A DNA stretch of 64,000 bases from Photorhabdus bodei (lineage in GTDB: Bacteria; Pseudomonadota; Gammaproteobacteria; Enterobacterales; Enterobacteriaceae): NCBI RefSeq assembly GCF_003287735.1, contig NZ_NSCM01000008.1, positions 1-64,000 on the forward strand, given 5' to 3'. A program made the translations under genes and the position numbers. Below the pieces are notes generated by a model, which saw only the letters and a program-made list of their open reading frames with translations, was not told where the DNA came from and did not search any database. Below, in pieces: positions 13,469-24,441 of the stretch; position 1 is the stretch's first letter, and each line of letters starts with the position of its first letter.

Positions 13469-14796
13469 TATTTTAACAGCGTTTTATGCCAGTTAATTGT
13501 TAACATCTCTCTTCCTTCTACCGCTTCACTTTCCTTGGTAACAAAAATACCTAACGCCGCTATCAATTGTTCGTTGTAATAAAGCAATGGAATTCGCTCT
13601 CTAAGCCACGGAGCAACCCCAAGCTCTTGCCACAATTTTTTACTATGCCGGGAGTGTTGACGCCCCACAATACTTATCATTCCCTGGACACCAAAGCGAA
13701 TAGTCACTCGTTCATTATCAGCCGGGGCCCTTACTTGAATACCGCAATCAGAAATATTCAATTCTCCTAAGCGATCAGGTAATACCAAAGTATTGCAAAT
13801 ATCCCACTCAAGAATAGTCTCTCTCAAAGATTGCCACTGAGGAACCAACCAGAGTTTTTGCTTATAACGGCGTACATCATATTTACCAAATTGTAGCCGA
13901 GGCTCAGCATCAGTACGAGCCAGAGCCACCTCATACCAAAGCCGGTTAAGCTGCTCTCGTGAAGGCATTTTCATTTCATGGTAACCAAACCAACGGCGTA
14001 ACAAAGCATTTCGTTTGGCTTCTGAACATACAGCCAAAGACGAAATACCCAAAGCACCATCTTGGGTTATCAGCTCTTTCAAAGACTCATTCAGTAATTC
14101 ATCTAGAAGCTGTTCTTGTTCACCACATAAACTTGCACTACGAGCAGCAACTTGAGGGAAATGCGGCCAACGTTGATTTAGTAACGGCATAATATGTAAG
14201 CGCAGAAAATTTCTGTCATAACGATCATCTTGATTACTGTCGTCTTCAATCCAATCCAGACGATGTTTACTGGCATACATTTCCAATTCATTCCGGCTAT
14301 AGTCAAGTAATGGACGGAACAATAATGTATCAGCAAATACAGCGATTGAAGGCATAGAAGCAAGACCTGCCGGACCACTACCTCGCTTTAATGCCAGTAA
14401 AAAAGTTTCCGCCTGATCATCAAGATGTTGAGCTGTTACCAAAACTTCGTCTTTTTGTAATTCGCACTTGAATACCTGATATCGAGCATCACGAGCAGCA
14501 GCCTCAATCCCCTTTTGACGAGCATCTATCGTTACTCTTGCAGAATGAAACTCCACTTGCCAGTCATCACAGATCAGCTGACAATGTTCAACCCACTGAT
14601 CTGCTTTTAGGTTTAAACCGTGGTGAATATGTATTGCCCTTAGTTGAATTTTCTGATTATGTTGATTACGCCAATTAACCAACAAATGAAGCAAAACCGA
14701 GGAATCTAACCCACCACTGAATCCAACCAGGATTTTCTTATATTCACCAAGCTGTTTAGCCAAAGTGACAAATAGTCTCTCATTAATGTTTGTCAT
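13468..14796 (-). CDS. tilS: tRNA(Ile)-lysidine synthase
   Basis: ATP-dependent enzyme that converts C34 of the CAU-anticodon tRNA-Ile to lysidine, so that it reads AUA. The product is 442 aa (E. coli 432). The N-terminal PP-loop ATPase motif SGGLDSS is at 27-33. The central and C-terminal domains bind tRNA. In E. coli ldcC and yaeR lie between accA and tilS; here tilS directly follows accA after about 210 bp. Confidence 0.95.
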   Translation of the reverse strand: MTNINERLFVTLAKQLGEYKKILVGFSGGLDSSVLLHLLVNWRNQHNQKIQLRAIHIHHGLNLKADQWVEHCQLICDDWQVEFHSARVTIDARQKGIEAAARDARYQVFKCELQKDEVLVTAQHLDDQAETFLLALKRGSGPAGLASMPSIAVFADTLLFRPLLDYSRNELEMYASKHRLDWIEDDSNQDDRYDRNFLRLHIMPLLNQRWPHFPQVAARSASLCGEQEQLLDELLNESLKELITQDGALGISSLAVCSEAKRNALLRRWFGYHEMKMPSREQLNRLWYEVALARTDAEPRLQFGKYDVRRYKQKLWLVPQWQSLRETILEWDICNTLVLPDRLGELNISDCGIQVRAPADNERVTIRFGVQGMISIVGRQHSRHSKKLWQELGVAPWLRERIPLLYYNEQLIAALGIFVTKESEAVEGREMLTINWHKTLLK

Positions 14797-14939
14797 TACA
14801 GATTCAAGCGTTCTCTAATGTGCAATAATATGAATTTGTTATCGCCTATTTTATTCAGTTTAAGATCACTACCCGTTAATAACGTTTTCCGTCACTTTCA
14901 TTAAAAATACAAAATAAATAAAGAAAGCAGAAACAGTAG

Positions 14940-14985
14940 GGGATGGAAGTAGCTGAAATTTATCAGTTACAATCATTTCCATCCC
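14940..14985 (-). terminator. Probable terminator after accA
   Basis: GGGATGGAA/TTCCATCCC arms enclose a second, smaller hairpin. On the minus strand they are followed by a pyrimidine-rich, T-rich tract. It sits 26 bp after the accA stop. Confidence 0.5.
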
Positions 14986-15010
14986 TCCATTCAAACAATG
15001 AGTTCAGATA

Positions 15011-15970
15011 TCAACAATAACCATATTGCATCAAACGCTGATATCGGCGGTTGATTAACTCTTCAGATGTCAAATGATCAAGCTCTGCCAGGTCAATCAA
15101 CAACTGAGCTTTCAACGACGTGGATATTGCTTCATAGTCACGATGAGCGCCACCTAATGGCTCTGAAATCACAGAATCGATCAATTCCAGTTCTTTCAAA
15201 CGAGGTGCAGTTATCCCCATTGCTTCTGCCGCCAAAGGTGCTTTTTCCGCGCTTTTCCACAAAATTGAGGCACAACCTTCTGGGGAGATAACAGAATAAG
15301 TACTATATTGCAACATATTCACTTTATCACCAACACCAATCGCCAGCGCACCACCAGAGCCACCTTCACCAATCACAGTACAAATAACAGGCACAGACAG
15401 GCGGGACATTTCACGCAAGTTGCGAGCTATCGCCTCAGATTGACCACGCTCTTCTGCACCAACCCCTGGATATGCACCAGGAGTATCAATGAAAGTAATA
15501 ATTGGCAGTTTAAAACGCTCGGCCATTTCCATCAGGCGCAAAGCCTTACGATAACCTTCTGGCGCTGGCATACCGAAATTACGGCGAATTTTTTCTTTGG
15601 TTTCACGGCCTTTTTGGTGACCAATCACCATCACTGGACGTCCATCAATACGAGCCAGACCACCTACAATTGCTTTGTCATCAGCATAAGCACGATCACC
15701 AGCAAGCTCGTCAAAATCAGTAAAAATATGCTGAACATAGTCCAACGTATAAGGACGACGTGGGTGACGAGCAAGCTGAGCAATTTGCCAGGCACCTAAA
15801 TCTGAAAAAATTTTGCGAGTCAATTCCAGACTTTTTTCCCGCAAACGTTGTATTTCTTCATCCAGATTTATATCTAATTTTTCACCTTGACGGCTAACTG
15901 CGGTTAGCGAATCAATTTTCGCTTCCAGCTCGGCAATCGGCTGTTCAAATTCAAGAAAATTCAGACTCAT
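15011..15970 (-). CDS. accA: Acetyl-CoA carboxylase carboxyltransferase subunit alpha
   Basis: With AccD it transfers the carboxyl group from biotin to acetyl-CoA in the first step of fatty acid synthesis. The product is 319 aa, exactly the E. coli length, from [11 protein letters not shown] with AGGA upstream. Seven extra in-frame codons exist further upstream but overlap the dnaE end region. The crotonase-like core shows [18 protein letters not shown] and [13 protein letters not shown]. It is the last gene of the lpxD-to-accA run, 13 bp after dnaE. Confidence 0.97.
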   Translation of the reverse strand: MSLNFLEFEQPIAELEAKIDSLTAVSRQGEKLDINLDEEIQRLREKSLELTRKIFSDLGAWQIAQLARHPRRPYTLDYVQHIFTDFDELAGDRAYADDKAIVGGLARIDGRPVMVIGHQKGRETKEKIRRNFGMPAPEGYRKALRLMEMAERFKLPIITFIDTPGAYPGVGAEERGQSEAIARNLREMSRLSVPVICTVIGEGGSGGALAIGVGDKVNMLQYSTYSVISPEGCASILWKSAEKAPLAAEAMGITAPRLKELELIDSVISEPLGGAHRDYEAISTSLKAQLLIDLAELDHLTSEELINRRYQRLMQYGYC

Positions 15971-15983
15971 AACATTCCTAATT

Positions 15984-18900
15984 TTAGTCAAATTCTAATT
16001 CTACCTGCTCATTACCCAGCAGAGTTCGCAAATCTGTCAGAAGGTTATCCGTTGGCGTTACCCTCCACGTCGCGCCAAATCTTAAACGGGCGCGGGCGTC
16101 TTCCCTCTGGTAATAAAGATGAACCGGTATCGTTCCCGAACGATGTGGTTCCAATGCACTACGAAGACGGCTCAACAATTGATCATCAATTTGCCTGTCT
16201 GACAGCGAGATAGCAAGCCCACGCGCATATTTTTCACGCGCTTCACTAATATCCATTAATTCACGGGCTGTCATTTTAAGACCACCATTGAAATCATCAA
16301 AGCTGACCTGACCTGTAACGATTAATATCCGGTCTTGTTCTAGCAAATGCCGATATTTCTCCAAGGCATCGGAAAATAACATAACTTCTAGACGTCCTGA
16401 ACGATCATCTAAAGTACAAATACCAATCCGGTTACCTCGTTTGGTTATAATCACTTTGGATGCTAACACCAAACCTATCACAGTCGTTACTTGACCGCGT
16501 GGGGTTGGATTCACATCTTTTAACCTCAATCCACTAGTATAGCGCTCAATTTCTTTTAAATAACGGGTGATAGGATGCCCAGTTAAATAGAGACCTAGCG
16601 TTTCCCGTTCACCATCAAGAACAATCTGTTCCGGCCATTGAGAAATATTGGCATAAGAGCGTTCCACTTCTTCTGGCGCTTCAGCTAATACACCAAACAT
16701 ATCAGTCTGACCAGTAGCTTCTGCTTTAGCATGTTGATCTGCCGCTTTTAGCGCATCTTCCAACGAGGACATCAGTGCTGCACGGTGCGGCCCTAAACGG
16801 TCAAATGCCCCTGACATGATCAGTTTTTCCATCACTCGGCGATTTAACTTCTTTGTGTCAACGCGGGCACATAAATCAAACAGTTCTCTAAAATAACCAT
16901 CTTTCTGACGAGCTTCGATGATCGCTTCAATCGGCCCTTCACCTACCCCTTTAATTGCGCCGATTCCATATACGATCTCCCCATCATCATTAACGTGGAA
17001 ATGATACAAACCACTATTAATATCAGGTGGTAAGATTTTCAGCCCCATGCGCCAGCATTCATCAATCAACCCAACGACTTTTTCTGTATTATCCATATCA
17101 GCAGTCATCACCGCAGCCATGAATTCAGCCGGGTAATGCGCTTTCAACCATAAAGTCTGGTAAGAAACCAAGGCATACGCAGCAGAGTGAGATTTGTTAA
17201 ATCCATAACCGGCAAACTTCTCTACTAGGTCAAAGATTTTCATTGCCAGTTCGCCATTAACACCCAGTTTCTTTGCACCTTCTTCAAAGACAGAACGCTG
17301 CTTAGCCATCTCCTCCGGCTTTTTCTTACCCATCGCCCGTCGGAGCATATCTGCACCACCGAGAGTATATCCCGCCAGCACCTGAGCAATCTGCATCACT
17401 TGTTCTTGATAAAGGATGATGCCGTAAGTTGGCTCCAACACAGGTTGTAAAGATTCGTGCTGCCACTGTATATCTGGGTATGAGAGCTCTTCCCGGCCAT
17501 GTTTGCGATCAATGAAGTTATCCACCATGCCTGATTGCAAGGGACCCGGACGGAATAAAGCGACAAGTGCGATCATATCTTCGAAGCAGTCGGGACGCAG
17601 ACGTTTAATCAGATCCTTCATACCACGGGATTCAAGCTGAAATACTGCTGTTGTTTCAGCGCGTTGCAACATATCAAAGCTTTTAGCATCGTTCAGCGGA
17701 ATCGCTGCAATATCAATCGGCTCTAGACCTTTTTTCGCTCTACGCGCGTTGATCATCTCCAATGCCCAGTTGATAATGGTCAGTGTCCTCAGTCCGAGGA
17801 AGTCAAATTTCACCAACCCTGCATATTCCACATCGTTTTTATCAAACTGAGTAACCGGGTTCAAACCTTCCGGGTCACAATAGAGAGGCGAAAAATCGGT
17901 GATCTTAGTTGGGGCGATAACTACCCCACCCGCATGTTTCCCTGCATTACGAGTGACACCTTCCAATTTACGCGCCATATCTATCAGTGCTTTAACTTCC
18001 TCATCCGCTTCATAGATTTCAGGAAGTTGTGGCTCCGCGGCAAATGCTTTCTCCAACGTCATACCGGGATCAAGCGGTATCAATTTGGAAATCCTATCAA
18101 CAAATCCGTATGGATGCCCTAGCACACGGCCAACATCCCGAATTACCGCTTTCGCTGCCATTGTACCGAATGTAATGATCTGAGATACGGCATTACGACC
18201 ATACATATCAGCCACATGATCAATCACGAGATCGCGTTTTTCCATACAAAAATCGACGTCAAAATCGGGCATGGAAACACGTTCAGGGTTAAGGAATCGT
18301 TCAAATAGCAGATCAAATTCCAAAGGATCGAGATCGGTTATTTTGAGGGCATAAGCCACCAGAGAACCTGCTCCCGAACCACGTCCAGGACCAACAGGAA
18401 CACCGTTGTCTTTCGACCACTGAATAAATTCCATCACGATCAGGAAGTAGCCCGGGAATCCCATCTGGTTGATAACCCGAAGTTCAATATCGAGTCTCTC
18501 ATCATATTCAGGACGTTTTTCTGCACGTACTTTAGGATCCGGATAGAGAAATGCTAAACGTTCTTCCAACCCTTGTTTAGATCTATCTATCAGATAATCT
18601 TCGGTACTCATTTCTCCTGTAGGGAATTGCGGCAGGAAATATTCACCAAGGCGAATAGTGACATTACAGCGCTTAGCAATTTCTACACTGTTTTCCAGCG
18701 CTTCAGGAATATCAGCGAATAGCTCACACATTTCCTGTTCACTACGCAGATATTGCTGAGGACTGTAATTTTTCGGACGTTTAGGGTCAGCCAAGGTATA
18801 GCCATCATGAATCGCTACGCGAATCTCATGAGCATCGAAATCTTCGCTATCAATGAAACAAACCTCATTAGTTGCAACAACAGGCAGGCTTTTTTCCGTT

Positions 18901-19466
18901 GCCAATGCAACCGCCGCATGAAGATAACTTTCTTCATCTGCACGGCCAGTACGAATCAGCTCCAAATAATAACAGCCGGGAAAATGTTCCTGATAAAACT
19001 CAAGGCATTGGTCCACCATAGCCTGATTACCACGTAGCAGAAATTTACCCACATCCCCCATACGACCACCGGAGAGCAGAATTAGCCCTTCTTTATGGTT
19101 TATCAGCCATTCCTGTTTAATTGTCGGACCAATCGCACCATATCCCTTCTGATAAGCCTCTGATATCAGCAATGTCAGGTTATGGTAACCCGTATTATTG
19201 CGCGCAAGAATGGTCAGGCTAGCGTGCTCATCACCAAGCAGTTCACTTTCTACATAAAAATCAGCACCAATAATCGGTTTTATTCCTGCTCCATGAGCAC
19301 TGCCGTAAAATCTCACCAGTCCACACAAATTAGTAAAATCAGTGATCGCAAAAGCCGGCATACCTAATTGCGCAACCTTTTTCACTAAAGGGCTGGTTTT
19401 GGCTAAGCCATCAATCATTGAATAGTCGCTGTGAACACGTAAGTGCACAAAATGGGGTTCGGCCAT
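15984..19466 (-). CDS. dnaE: DNA polymerase III alpha subunit
   Basis: Catalytic replicative polymerase (1,160 aa, E. coli 1,160). An N-terminal PHP domain ([16 protein letters not shown]) is followed by the C-family palm with [15 protein letters not shown] and the catalytic PDFDVDF near 400. The third aspartate lies in [11 protein letters not shown] near 555. A helix-hairpin-helix, the internal clamp-binding motif QTDMFGVL near 920, and the OB fold and tau-binding C-terminus follow. It lies 53 bp after rnhB. Confidence 0.98.
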   Translation of the reverse strand: MAEPHFVHLRVHSDYSMIDGLAKTSPLVKKVAQLGMPAFAITDFTNLCGLVRFYGSAHGAGIKPIIGADFYVESELLGDEHASLTILARNNTGYHNLTLLISEAYQKGYGAIGPTIKQEWLINHKEGLILLSGGRMGDVGKFLLRGNQAMVDQCLEFYQEHFPGCYYLELIRTGRADEESYLHAAVALATEKSLPVVATNEVCFIDSEDFDAHEIRVAIHDGYTLADPKRPKNYSPQQYLRSEQEMCELFADIPEALENSVEIAKRCNVTIRLGEYFLPQFPTGEMSTEDYLIDRSKQGLEERLAFLYPDPKVRAEKRPEYDERLDIELRVINQMGFPGYFLIVMEFIQWSKDNGVPVGPGRGSGAGSLVAYALKITDLDPLEFDLLFERFLNPERVSMPDFDVDFCMEKRDLVIDHVADMYGRNAVSQIITFGTMAAKAVIRDVGRVLGHPYGFVDRISKLIPLDPGMTLEKAFAAEPQLPEIYEADEEVKALIDMARKLEGVTRNAGKHAGGVVIAPTKITDFSPLYCDPEGLNPVTQFDKNDVEYAGLVKFDFLGLRTLTIINWALEMINARRAKKGLEPIDIAAIPLNDAKSFDMLQRAETTAVFQLESRGMKDLIKRLRPDCFEDMIALVALFRPGPLQSGMVDNFIDRKHGREELSYPDIQWQHESLQPVLEPTYGIILYQEQVMQIAQVLAGYTLGGADMLRRAMGKKKPEEMAKQRSVFEEGAKKLGVNGELAMKIFDLVEKFAGYGFNKSHSAAYALVSYQTLWLKAHYPAEFMAAVMTADMDNTEKVVGLIDECWRMGLKILPPDINSGLYHFHVNDDGEIVYGIGAIKGVGEGPIEAIIEARQKDGYFRELFDLCARVDTKKLNRRVMEKLIMSGAFDRLGPHRAALMSSLEDALKAADQHAKAEATGQTDMFGVLAEAPEEVERSYANISQWPEQIVLDGERETLGLYLTGHPITRYLKEIERYTSGLRLKDVNPTPRGQVTTVIGLVLASKVIITKRGNRIGICTLDDRSGRLEVMLFSDALEKYRHLLEQDRILIVTGQVSFDDFNGGLKMTARELMDISEAREKYARGLAISLSDRQIDDQLLSRLRSALEPHRSGTIPVHLYYQREDARARLRFGATWRVTPTDNLLTDLRTLLGNEQVELEFD

Positions 19467-19519
19467 ATATTTATCCAGACGATATTAATTTGAAGAATAG
19501 CTATATTCAGTCAACAAGT

Positions 19520-20113
19520 TTATTTAAGGCCAATTGCTCTCTTAACCGGCGCAAAACTTTTACGATGATGTTCTGTCGCTCCCAACCGAACCAACTTTTC
19601 TAAATGAAATGCCGTCGGGTAGCCTTTATGCTTAGCAAATCCATATTCAGGAAACAGTTGATCAAGTTCAGCCATTTCCCGATCTCTGGTAACTTTCGCC
19701 ACAATAGAAGCGGCACTGATTTCAGCAACCAGTCCATCGCCTTTTATCACCGCTTGTGCCGGCATGGGCAATTTAGGGCAACGGTTACCATCAATCAGCA
19801 CATATTCAGGAGAAATAGGCAAATTAGCCACAGCCCTTTGCATCGCAAGCATAGTTGCATGCAGGATATTCAATTGATCAATTTCTGCCGGTTCTGCACG
19901 CCCCAAGCTCCAGCACAATGCTTTTTCTGTGATCTCCAGATACAGTGCCTCGCGGCGTTTTTCACTAAGTTTTTTAGAATCAGCCAAACCAACTATCGGC
20001 TGTAATGGATCTAAAATAACAGCCGCAGTCACAACCGCACCCACTAATGGACCTCGACCAACTTCATCAACTCCAGCAATCAAACTTGCCTGAGGATATA
20101 TAAATTCCATCAT
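19520..20113 (-). CDS. rnhB: Ribonuclease HII
   Basis: Cleaves RNA-DNA hybrids and single embedded ribonucleotides (197 aa, E. coli 198). [11 protein letters not shown] near residue 13 supplies active-site acidic residues, and [10 protein letters not shown] follows. The ATG overlaps the lpxB stop (ATGA); a second ATG lies one codon later. Confidence 0.96.
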   Translation of the reverse strand: MMEFIYPQASLIAGVDEVGRGPLVGAVVTAAVILDPLQPIVGLADSKKLSEKRREALYLEITEKALCWSLGRAEPAEIDQLNILHATMLAMQRAVANLPISPEYVLIDGNRCPKLPMPAQAVIKGDGLVAEISAASIVAKVTRDREMAELDQLFPEYGFAKHKGYPTAFHLEKLVRLGATEHHRKSFAPVKRAIGLK

Positions 20114-21294
20114 TTTCCTGCCAATTCCAACACGGCTTGTGCTGCCTGTTCGTCAGCATTACAACGAATGCTTTCATGCAAATGTAAAAATATCTGTTTC
20201 AATGCTTCAACTTTTTCACTGCCTTGTAGTAACGGCAACAACTCATCTGCCAGTTTTTGCGGCTGACATTTTTCCTGCAATAATTCTTTAACTAACTCTT
20301 CACCGGATAATAAGTTAGGCAATGAAACATAAGGCGTTTTTACCAGGCGTTTTGCCAACCAGAAAGTCAATGACTTCATCCGATAACCAACTACCATTGG
20401 ACATTTTGCCAACATACATTCCAGAGCAGCAGTACCTGAGGCCAAAAGTGCAGCATCACTTGCGATCATGATTTCTCTCGCTTTGCCATCCACAAGATGA
20501 ACATTCAGCTCTGGCGCAACTTCTTGCTTAATGCGCTCAAATTGTTCACGCCGTTTAGCATTCACCAACGGCACAAATACATGCAGATCAGGTATGTTTC
20601 GCTTCAATAACTGAGCAGTTTTAAGAAAATCCGCACTCAGCATCTCAACCTCAGAATGGCGACTCCCCGGCAATAAAGCCAAGCAAACAGACTCTGGCCG
20701 AATACCTAATAGCTCACGTGCCGTCACTTTATTGGGTTGCAATGGCATAGCATCCGCCATGGTATGTCCAATAAACCGGCACGGAACATTAAACTTATCG
20801 TAAAACGCTTTTTCAAAAGGTAAGAAAGCCAGAACCATATCTGTGGCTTTACCAATTTTAAAAACACGTTTCTGCCGCCAAGCCCATACCGACGGACTAA
20901 CATAATGAATGGTGCGGATGCCCCGCTGTTTTAACCGACCTTCTAGAGTAATATTGAAATCCGGCGCATCAATGCCCACAAACACATCAGGTTTTAGTTC
21001 CGTGAAACGGGTTGTCAGATCCTTACGTATTTTCAGTAAACGAGGTAAACGTTCGAGAACTTCGACAACCCCCATTACTGCTAGCTCTTCCATCTCATAC
21101 CAAGCTTCACAACCTTCAGCCTGCATAAGAGGGCCTGCCACACCAACAAAACGAGCATTAGGTACTTCAGCTTTTAATGCACGAATTAAACCTGCTCCAA
21201 GGATATCACCGGAGGTTTCTCCGGCGATTAATCCAATAGTCAACGGACGCAGACTATCAATAGAAGAAATGGTAGCCAAAGGGGTATCCTTCAT
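20110..21294 (-). CDS. lpxB: Lipid-A-disaccharide synthase
   Basis: GT19 glycosyltransferase that joins UDP-2,3-diacylglucosamine and lipid X in lipid A synthesis, at the inner face of the membrane. The product is 394 aa, about 12 longer than E. coli LpxB, the excess lying before the conserved [30 protein letters not shown] and [13 protein letters not shown] are family signatures. It follows lpxA by 4 bp and overlaps rnhB. Confidence 0.96.
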   Translation of the reverse strand: MKDTPLATISSIDSLRPLTIGLIAGETSGDILGAGLIRALKAEVPNARFVGVAGPLMQAEGCEAWYEMEELAVMGVVEVLERLPRLLKIRKDLTTRFTELKPDVFVGIDAPDFNITLEGRLKQRGIRTIHYVSPSVWAWRQKRVFKIGKATDMVLAFLPFEKAFYDKFNVPCRFIGHTMADAMPLQPNKVTARELLGIRPESVCLALLPGSRHSEVEMLSADFLKTAQLLKRNIPDLHVFVPLVNAKRREQFERIKQEVAPELNVHLVDGKAREIMIASDAALLASGTAALECMLAKCPMVVGYRMKSLTFWLAKRLVKTPYVSLPNLLSGEELVKELLQEKCQPQKLADELLPLLQGSEKVEALKQIFLHLHESIRCNADEQAAQAVLELAGK

Positions 21295-21298
21295 CTAC

Positions 21299-22087
21299 TT
21301 AACGGACAATGCCACGGGTAGAATTTGCCAGAAAATCGCTGAAGATTTTTACATGCTGATTATTTTCAGCCAGCTCAGCAATTTCTTGTTGTGCTTCTTC
21401 TAACGTTTTTCCGTTACGATACAAAATCTTGTACGCATTTCTAATTGCATTCAATGAATCTTTATCAAAACCACGGCGTTTCAGGCCTTCAACATTAGTG
21501 CCAAAAGGTGTTGCATGATTCCCCTGAGCAATAACGTATGGCGGAATATCCTGTACCACACCGGAACACCCGCCCACCATAGCATGAGAGCCTATCTGAC
21601 AAAATTGATGAATCGCACTCATACCACCAATGATGACATAATCACCCAAGATAACATGCCCCCCCAAAGTACCATTATTAGCAATGACACAACGATCACC
21701 GACAATACAGTCATGAGCAATATGGGCATTAATCATCAACAAATTATCATTACCGATTTTCGTTACACCGCCACCCTGCGCAGTGCCACGATGAATAGTG
21801 ACACTTTCGCGGATACGGTTACGATCACCAATCTCAACTCGGGTTGGTTCACCGTGATATTTCAGGTCCTGATTCATTTCGCCAATAGAAGCAAACTGAA
21901 AAATCTGGTTATCATGGCCGATTTTGGTTATTCCATTGACAACAACATGAGACTTCAGCTCTGTACTTTCGCCAATTTCAACCTGAGAACCAATACAACA
22001 AAACGGCCCAATACGAACATTGGCACCAATAACCGCACCATCTTCTACAATAGCGCTAGGATGTATATAAGCGGTTTCATCAATCAT
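21299..22087 (-). CDS. lpxA: UDP-N-acetylglucosamine acyltransferase
   Basis: First enzyme of lipid A synthesis, moving 3-hydroxyacyl from ACP to UDP-GlcNAc. The product is 262 aa, the E. coli length. Hexapeptide repeats of a left-handed beta helix run through the first 190 residues, and the catalytic His125 is in INAHIAHDC. It lies 3 bp after fabZ. Confidence 0.97.
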   Translation of the reverse strand: MIDETAYIHPSAIVEDGAVIGANVRIGPFCCIGSQVEIGESTELKSHVVVNGITKIGHDNQIFQFASIGEMNQDLKYHGEPTRVEIGDRNRIRESVTIHRGTAQGGGVTKIGNDNLLMINAHIAHDCIVGDRCVIANNGTLGGHVILGDYVIIGGMSAIHQFCQIGSHAMVGGCSGVVQDIPPYVIAQGNHATPFGTNVEGLKRRGFDKDSLNAIRNAYKILYRNGKTLEEAQQEIAELAENNQHVKIFSDFLANSTRGIVR

Positions 22088-22090
22088 GGG

Positions 22091-22543
22091 CTAAACCTCA
22101 CGACGGCGAGCACACATCATTTTTGCTTCGCAAGCTATTTCTCCATCGACTTTCGCTACGCCTCTACAACGCGCAAACCCTCGACGCTCCTTAATAAATT
22201 CTACTTCTAATATCATTTGATCCCCAGGCACTACCGGGCGTTTAAAGCGGGCACCATCAATACCGGCAAAATAATAGAGCTCATTTAGCTCTAACTTGCC
22301 CACACTCCTAAATGCCAGAATTCCGGTGGCCTGTGCCATAGCTTCAAGGATCAGAACGCCTGGGAAAATAGGTTTGCCGGGAAAATGCCCCTGAAAGAAG
22401 GGTTCGTTAAAAGATACGTTTTTTACTGCACGTAAGAATTTACCTTCCTCAAAATCAAGTACGCGATCCACTAATAAAAACGGATAACGATGTGGAAGTA
22501 GATCTAAAATTTCTTTAATGTGCAGAGTATGATTATCACTCAT
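22091..22543 (-). CDS. fabZ: 3-hydroxyacyl-ACP dehydratase
   Basis: Hot-dog-fold dehydratase of fatty acid elongation (150 aa, E. coli 151). The catalytic histidine ([12 protein letters not shown], His53) and glutamate (LILEAMAQ, Glu67) are present. It shares the hydroxyacyl-ACP branch point with LpxA and LpxD. The 258-bp gap to lpxD, widened by an ERIC element, is unusual for this operon. Confidence 0.97.
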   Translation of the reverse strand: MSDNHTLHIKEILDLLPHRYPFLLVDRVLDFEEGKFLRAVKNVSFNEPFFQGHFPGKPIFPGVLILEAMAQATGILAFRSVGKLELNELYYFAGIDGARFKRPVVPGDQMILEVEFIKERRGFARCRGVAKVDGEIACEAKMMCARRREV

Positions 22544-22668
22544 CTAAATACTCTTCCTGTCAAAAGGACTAATTGTATTAACGACACGGCCCGCTTAAAC
22601 CCCAAATCCAGAGTTCCCAGGCAGGCCGCAAAAATAAGACACAACCAAAAATATAGTGCAATTAAATA

Positions 22669-22795
22669 TATACCCGTTATCTTTCAAGTTGCCTCTTTGT
22701 TGGCTGCACTCACTCACCCCGGTCACATAGTTATCTATGCTCCCGGGGATTCGCTCCCTTGCCGCCGCAATGCATCTTGAAATCCATAGGGTATA
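22669..22795 (+). repeat. ERIC element, copy 1 (lpxD-fabZ spacer)
   Basis: A 127-bp palindromic element with TATACC/GGTATA-type ends and the ERIC core GTCACATAGTTATCTATGCTC followed by CGGGGATTCGCTC, recognisable as the ERIC-PCR primer sites. It differs from copies 2 and 3 at about five positions. It lies inside a cotranscribed essential operon and would form a long hairpin in the mRNA. Confidence 0.92.
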
Positions 22796-22801
22796 GTACA
22801 A

Positions 22802-23830
22802 TTACTCGTTTTCGTCTTCCAGCTTACTCTCCATTGACTTAAGACGTTTATTCATTTCATTGATATTCATGACTAAAGCTGCCGTCTTACGCCAAACTTT
22901 ATTTGGTTGTGCCGGAATTCCAGAGGAGTATACACCAGGTTCGGTGATAGGACGCATCACCATACTCATCCCAGTGACTGTTACCTTATCACAGATTTCC
23001 ATATGTCCATTAATGACACTGGCACCACCAATCATACAGTAACAACCAATTTTCAGACTACCGGCCATGATCACACCGCCAGCAACCGCCGTATTGTCAC
23101 CAATGATAACATTATGAGCAATCTGACACTGGTTATCGATAATGACACCATTACCAATAATGGTATTATCCAAAGCTCCTCGATCGATAGTTGTACAGGC
23201 ACCAATCTCAACCCGGTCACCGATAATGACTGAACCTAATTGAGGGATTTTAACCCATTTACCACGATCATTCGCATAGCCAAAACCATCAGATCCAATC
23301 ACTGTTCCTGACTGAATCAAACACTGTTCACCCATTTCAACATTATGATAAACAGAGACATTCGCCCAGAGACGAGTTCCCGTGCCAATACGCGCATTTT
23401 TACCAATAAAGCAGCCTGCACCGATAACAACATTATCGCCAAGGACAACGCCAGATTCGATAACCGCATTGGCTCCAACAGCAACGTTTTTACCCAAAAT
23501 TGCCTGAGGTGAAATCACCGCAGAAGGGTGAATATCCTGTGCGGGAACCGGTGTTGTATCCATAATCTGAGCCATATAGGCATATGCCAGATAAGGATTA
23601 TCGACAACCAACGCCGGAATATTGCAATAAGGAAGATCTGACGCCTGGAGAACAACAGCGCCAGCCTGACATTCACCTAAACGTTCACGGTAACGACTGT
23701 CAGACAAAAAAGTGATCTGTTCGCTATTGGCCGAATGCATTGGTGCAATACTGGTGATAACAATATCGCCATCACCATGTAATTGTGCATTCAACTGCTG
23801 AGCTAAATCAGCCAATCGAATTGAAGACAT
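22802..23830 (-). CDS. lpxD: UDP-3-O-(3-hydroxymyristoyl)glucosamine N-acyltransferase
   Basis: Third step of lipid A synthesis: N-acylation from 3-hydroxymyristoyl-ACP. The product is 342 aa (E. coli 341). An N-terminal uridine-binding domain is followed by a left-handed beta helix of hexapeptides, with the catalytic-histidine region [10 protein letters not shown] and a helical C-terminal tail. It starts 3 bp after skp. Its stop is only 6 bp from ERIC copy 1. Confidence 0.96.
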   Translation of the reverse strand: MSSIRLADLAQQLNAQLHGDGDIVITSIAPMHSANSEQITFLSDSRYRERLGECQAGAVVLQASDLPYCNIPALVVDNPYLAYAYMAQIMDTTPVPAQDIHPSAVISPQAILGKNVAVGANAVIESGVVLGDNVVIGAGCFIGKNARIGTGTRLWANVSVYHNVEMGEQCLIQSGTVIGSDGFGYANDRGKWVKIPQLGSVIIGDRVEIGACTTIDRGALDNTIIGNGVIIDNQCQIAHNVIIGDNTAVAGGVIMAGSLKIGCYCMIGGASVINGHMEICDKVTVTGMSMVMRPITEPGVYSSGIPAQPNKVWRKTAALVMNINEMNKRLKSMESKLEDENE

Positions 23831-23833
23831 CTA

Positions 23834-24331
23834 TTATTTAACCTGTTTTAATACACTTGCAGTAATATTTTTGCCAGATACTGAATAAGCAACAGCATTC
23901 GCATCAATAACGACATCATAGCCTTCTTTGCCAGCAACCACTTTGATTGCGTCCTGGATACGACTTAGAATTTTGTTGCGCTCTTCCATCTCGCGACGAC
24001 GGTGATCTTGTTCAAAAGCTTGGGCTTTTTTGCCAAATTCTTCACGCTTAGCCATCACCTCTTTTTCCAGATTAGTACGTTCACTGGATTTCATAGTGGA
24101 GCCATCGCGCTGTAATTTCTGGATCTTGGACTGCAAGTCAGTTTCCATCCGTTGCAATTCAGATGCGCGGTTTTTAAACTCATTTTCCAACTGCTTCACA
24201 ACAGCTTCGCGGGCTGGTAGCTGCTGGAAAATCTCACCAACATTTACAACGGCAATTTTGTCTGCTGCCTGAGCACCAACAGAGAAAGCTAATGCAATAC
24301 CAAAGCTTGCTGCACACAACCATTTTTTCAC
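23834..24331 (-). CDS. skp: Periplasmic chaperone Skp (OmpH)
   Basis: Trimeric jellyfish-like holdase that escorts unfolded outer-membrane proteins to BAM. Start GTG at 24331 with GGAG 7 nt upstream gives 165 aa (E. coli 161); an ORF open from 24445 is not the real N-terminus. The signal peptide ends GAQA with mature [14 protein letters not shown] long charged coiled coil spans about 45-130. The C-terminus ASVLKQVK is typical. It is directly downstream of bamA. Confidence 0.95.
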   Translation of the reverse strand: MKKWLCAASFGIALAFSVGAQAADKIAVVNVGEIFQQLPAREAVVKQLENEFKNRASELQRMETDLQSKIQKLQRDGSTMKSSERTNLEKEVMAKREEFGKKAQAFEQDHRRREMEERNKILSRIQDAIKVVAGKEGYDVVIDANAVAYSVSGKNITASVLKQVK

Positions 24332-24441
24332 TATAAACTCCTTAAACCACGCTATCTGTAACCTATTGGAAAACTTAGTTAATGCTCTGAAACCTACGAT
24401 TTCAGAGCTTGCTCTATCAATAATAAGATAAAAACGCATTA

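Noticed and set aside
22595..22801. 68-codon minus-strand ORF and 86-codon plus-strand ORF between fabZ and lpxD
   Set aside because: Both are translations of ERIC copy 1 and its flanks; similar peptides arise at every ERIC copy.
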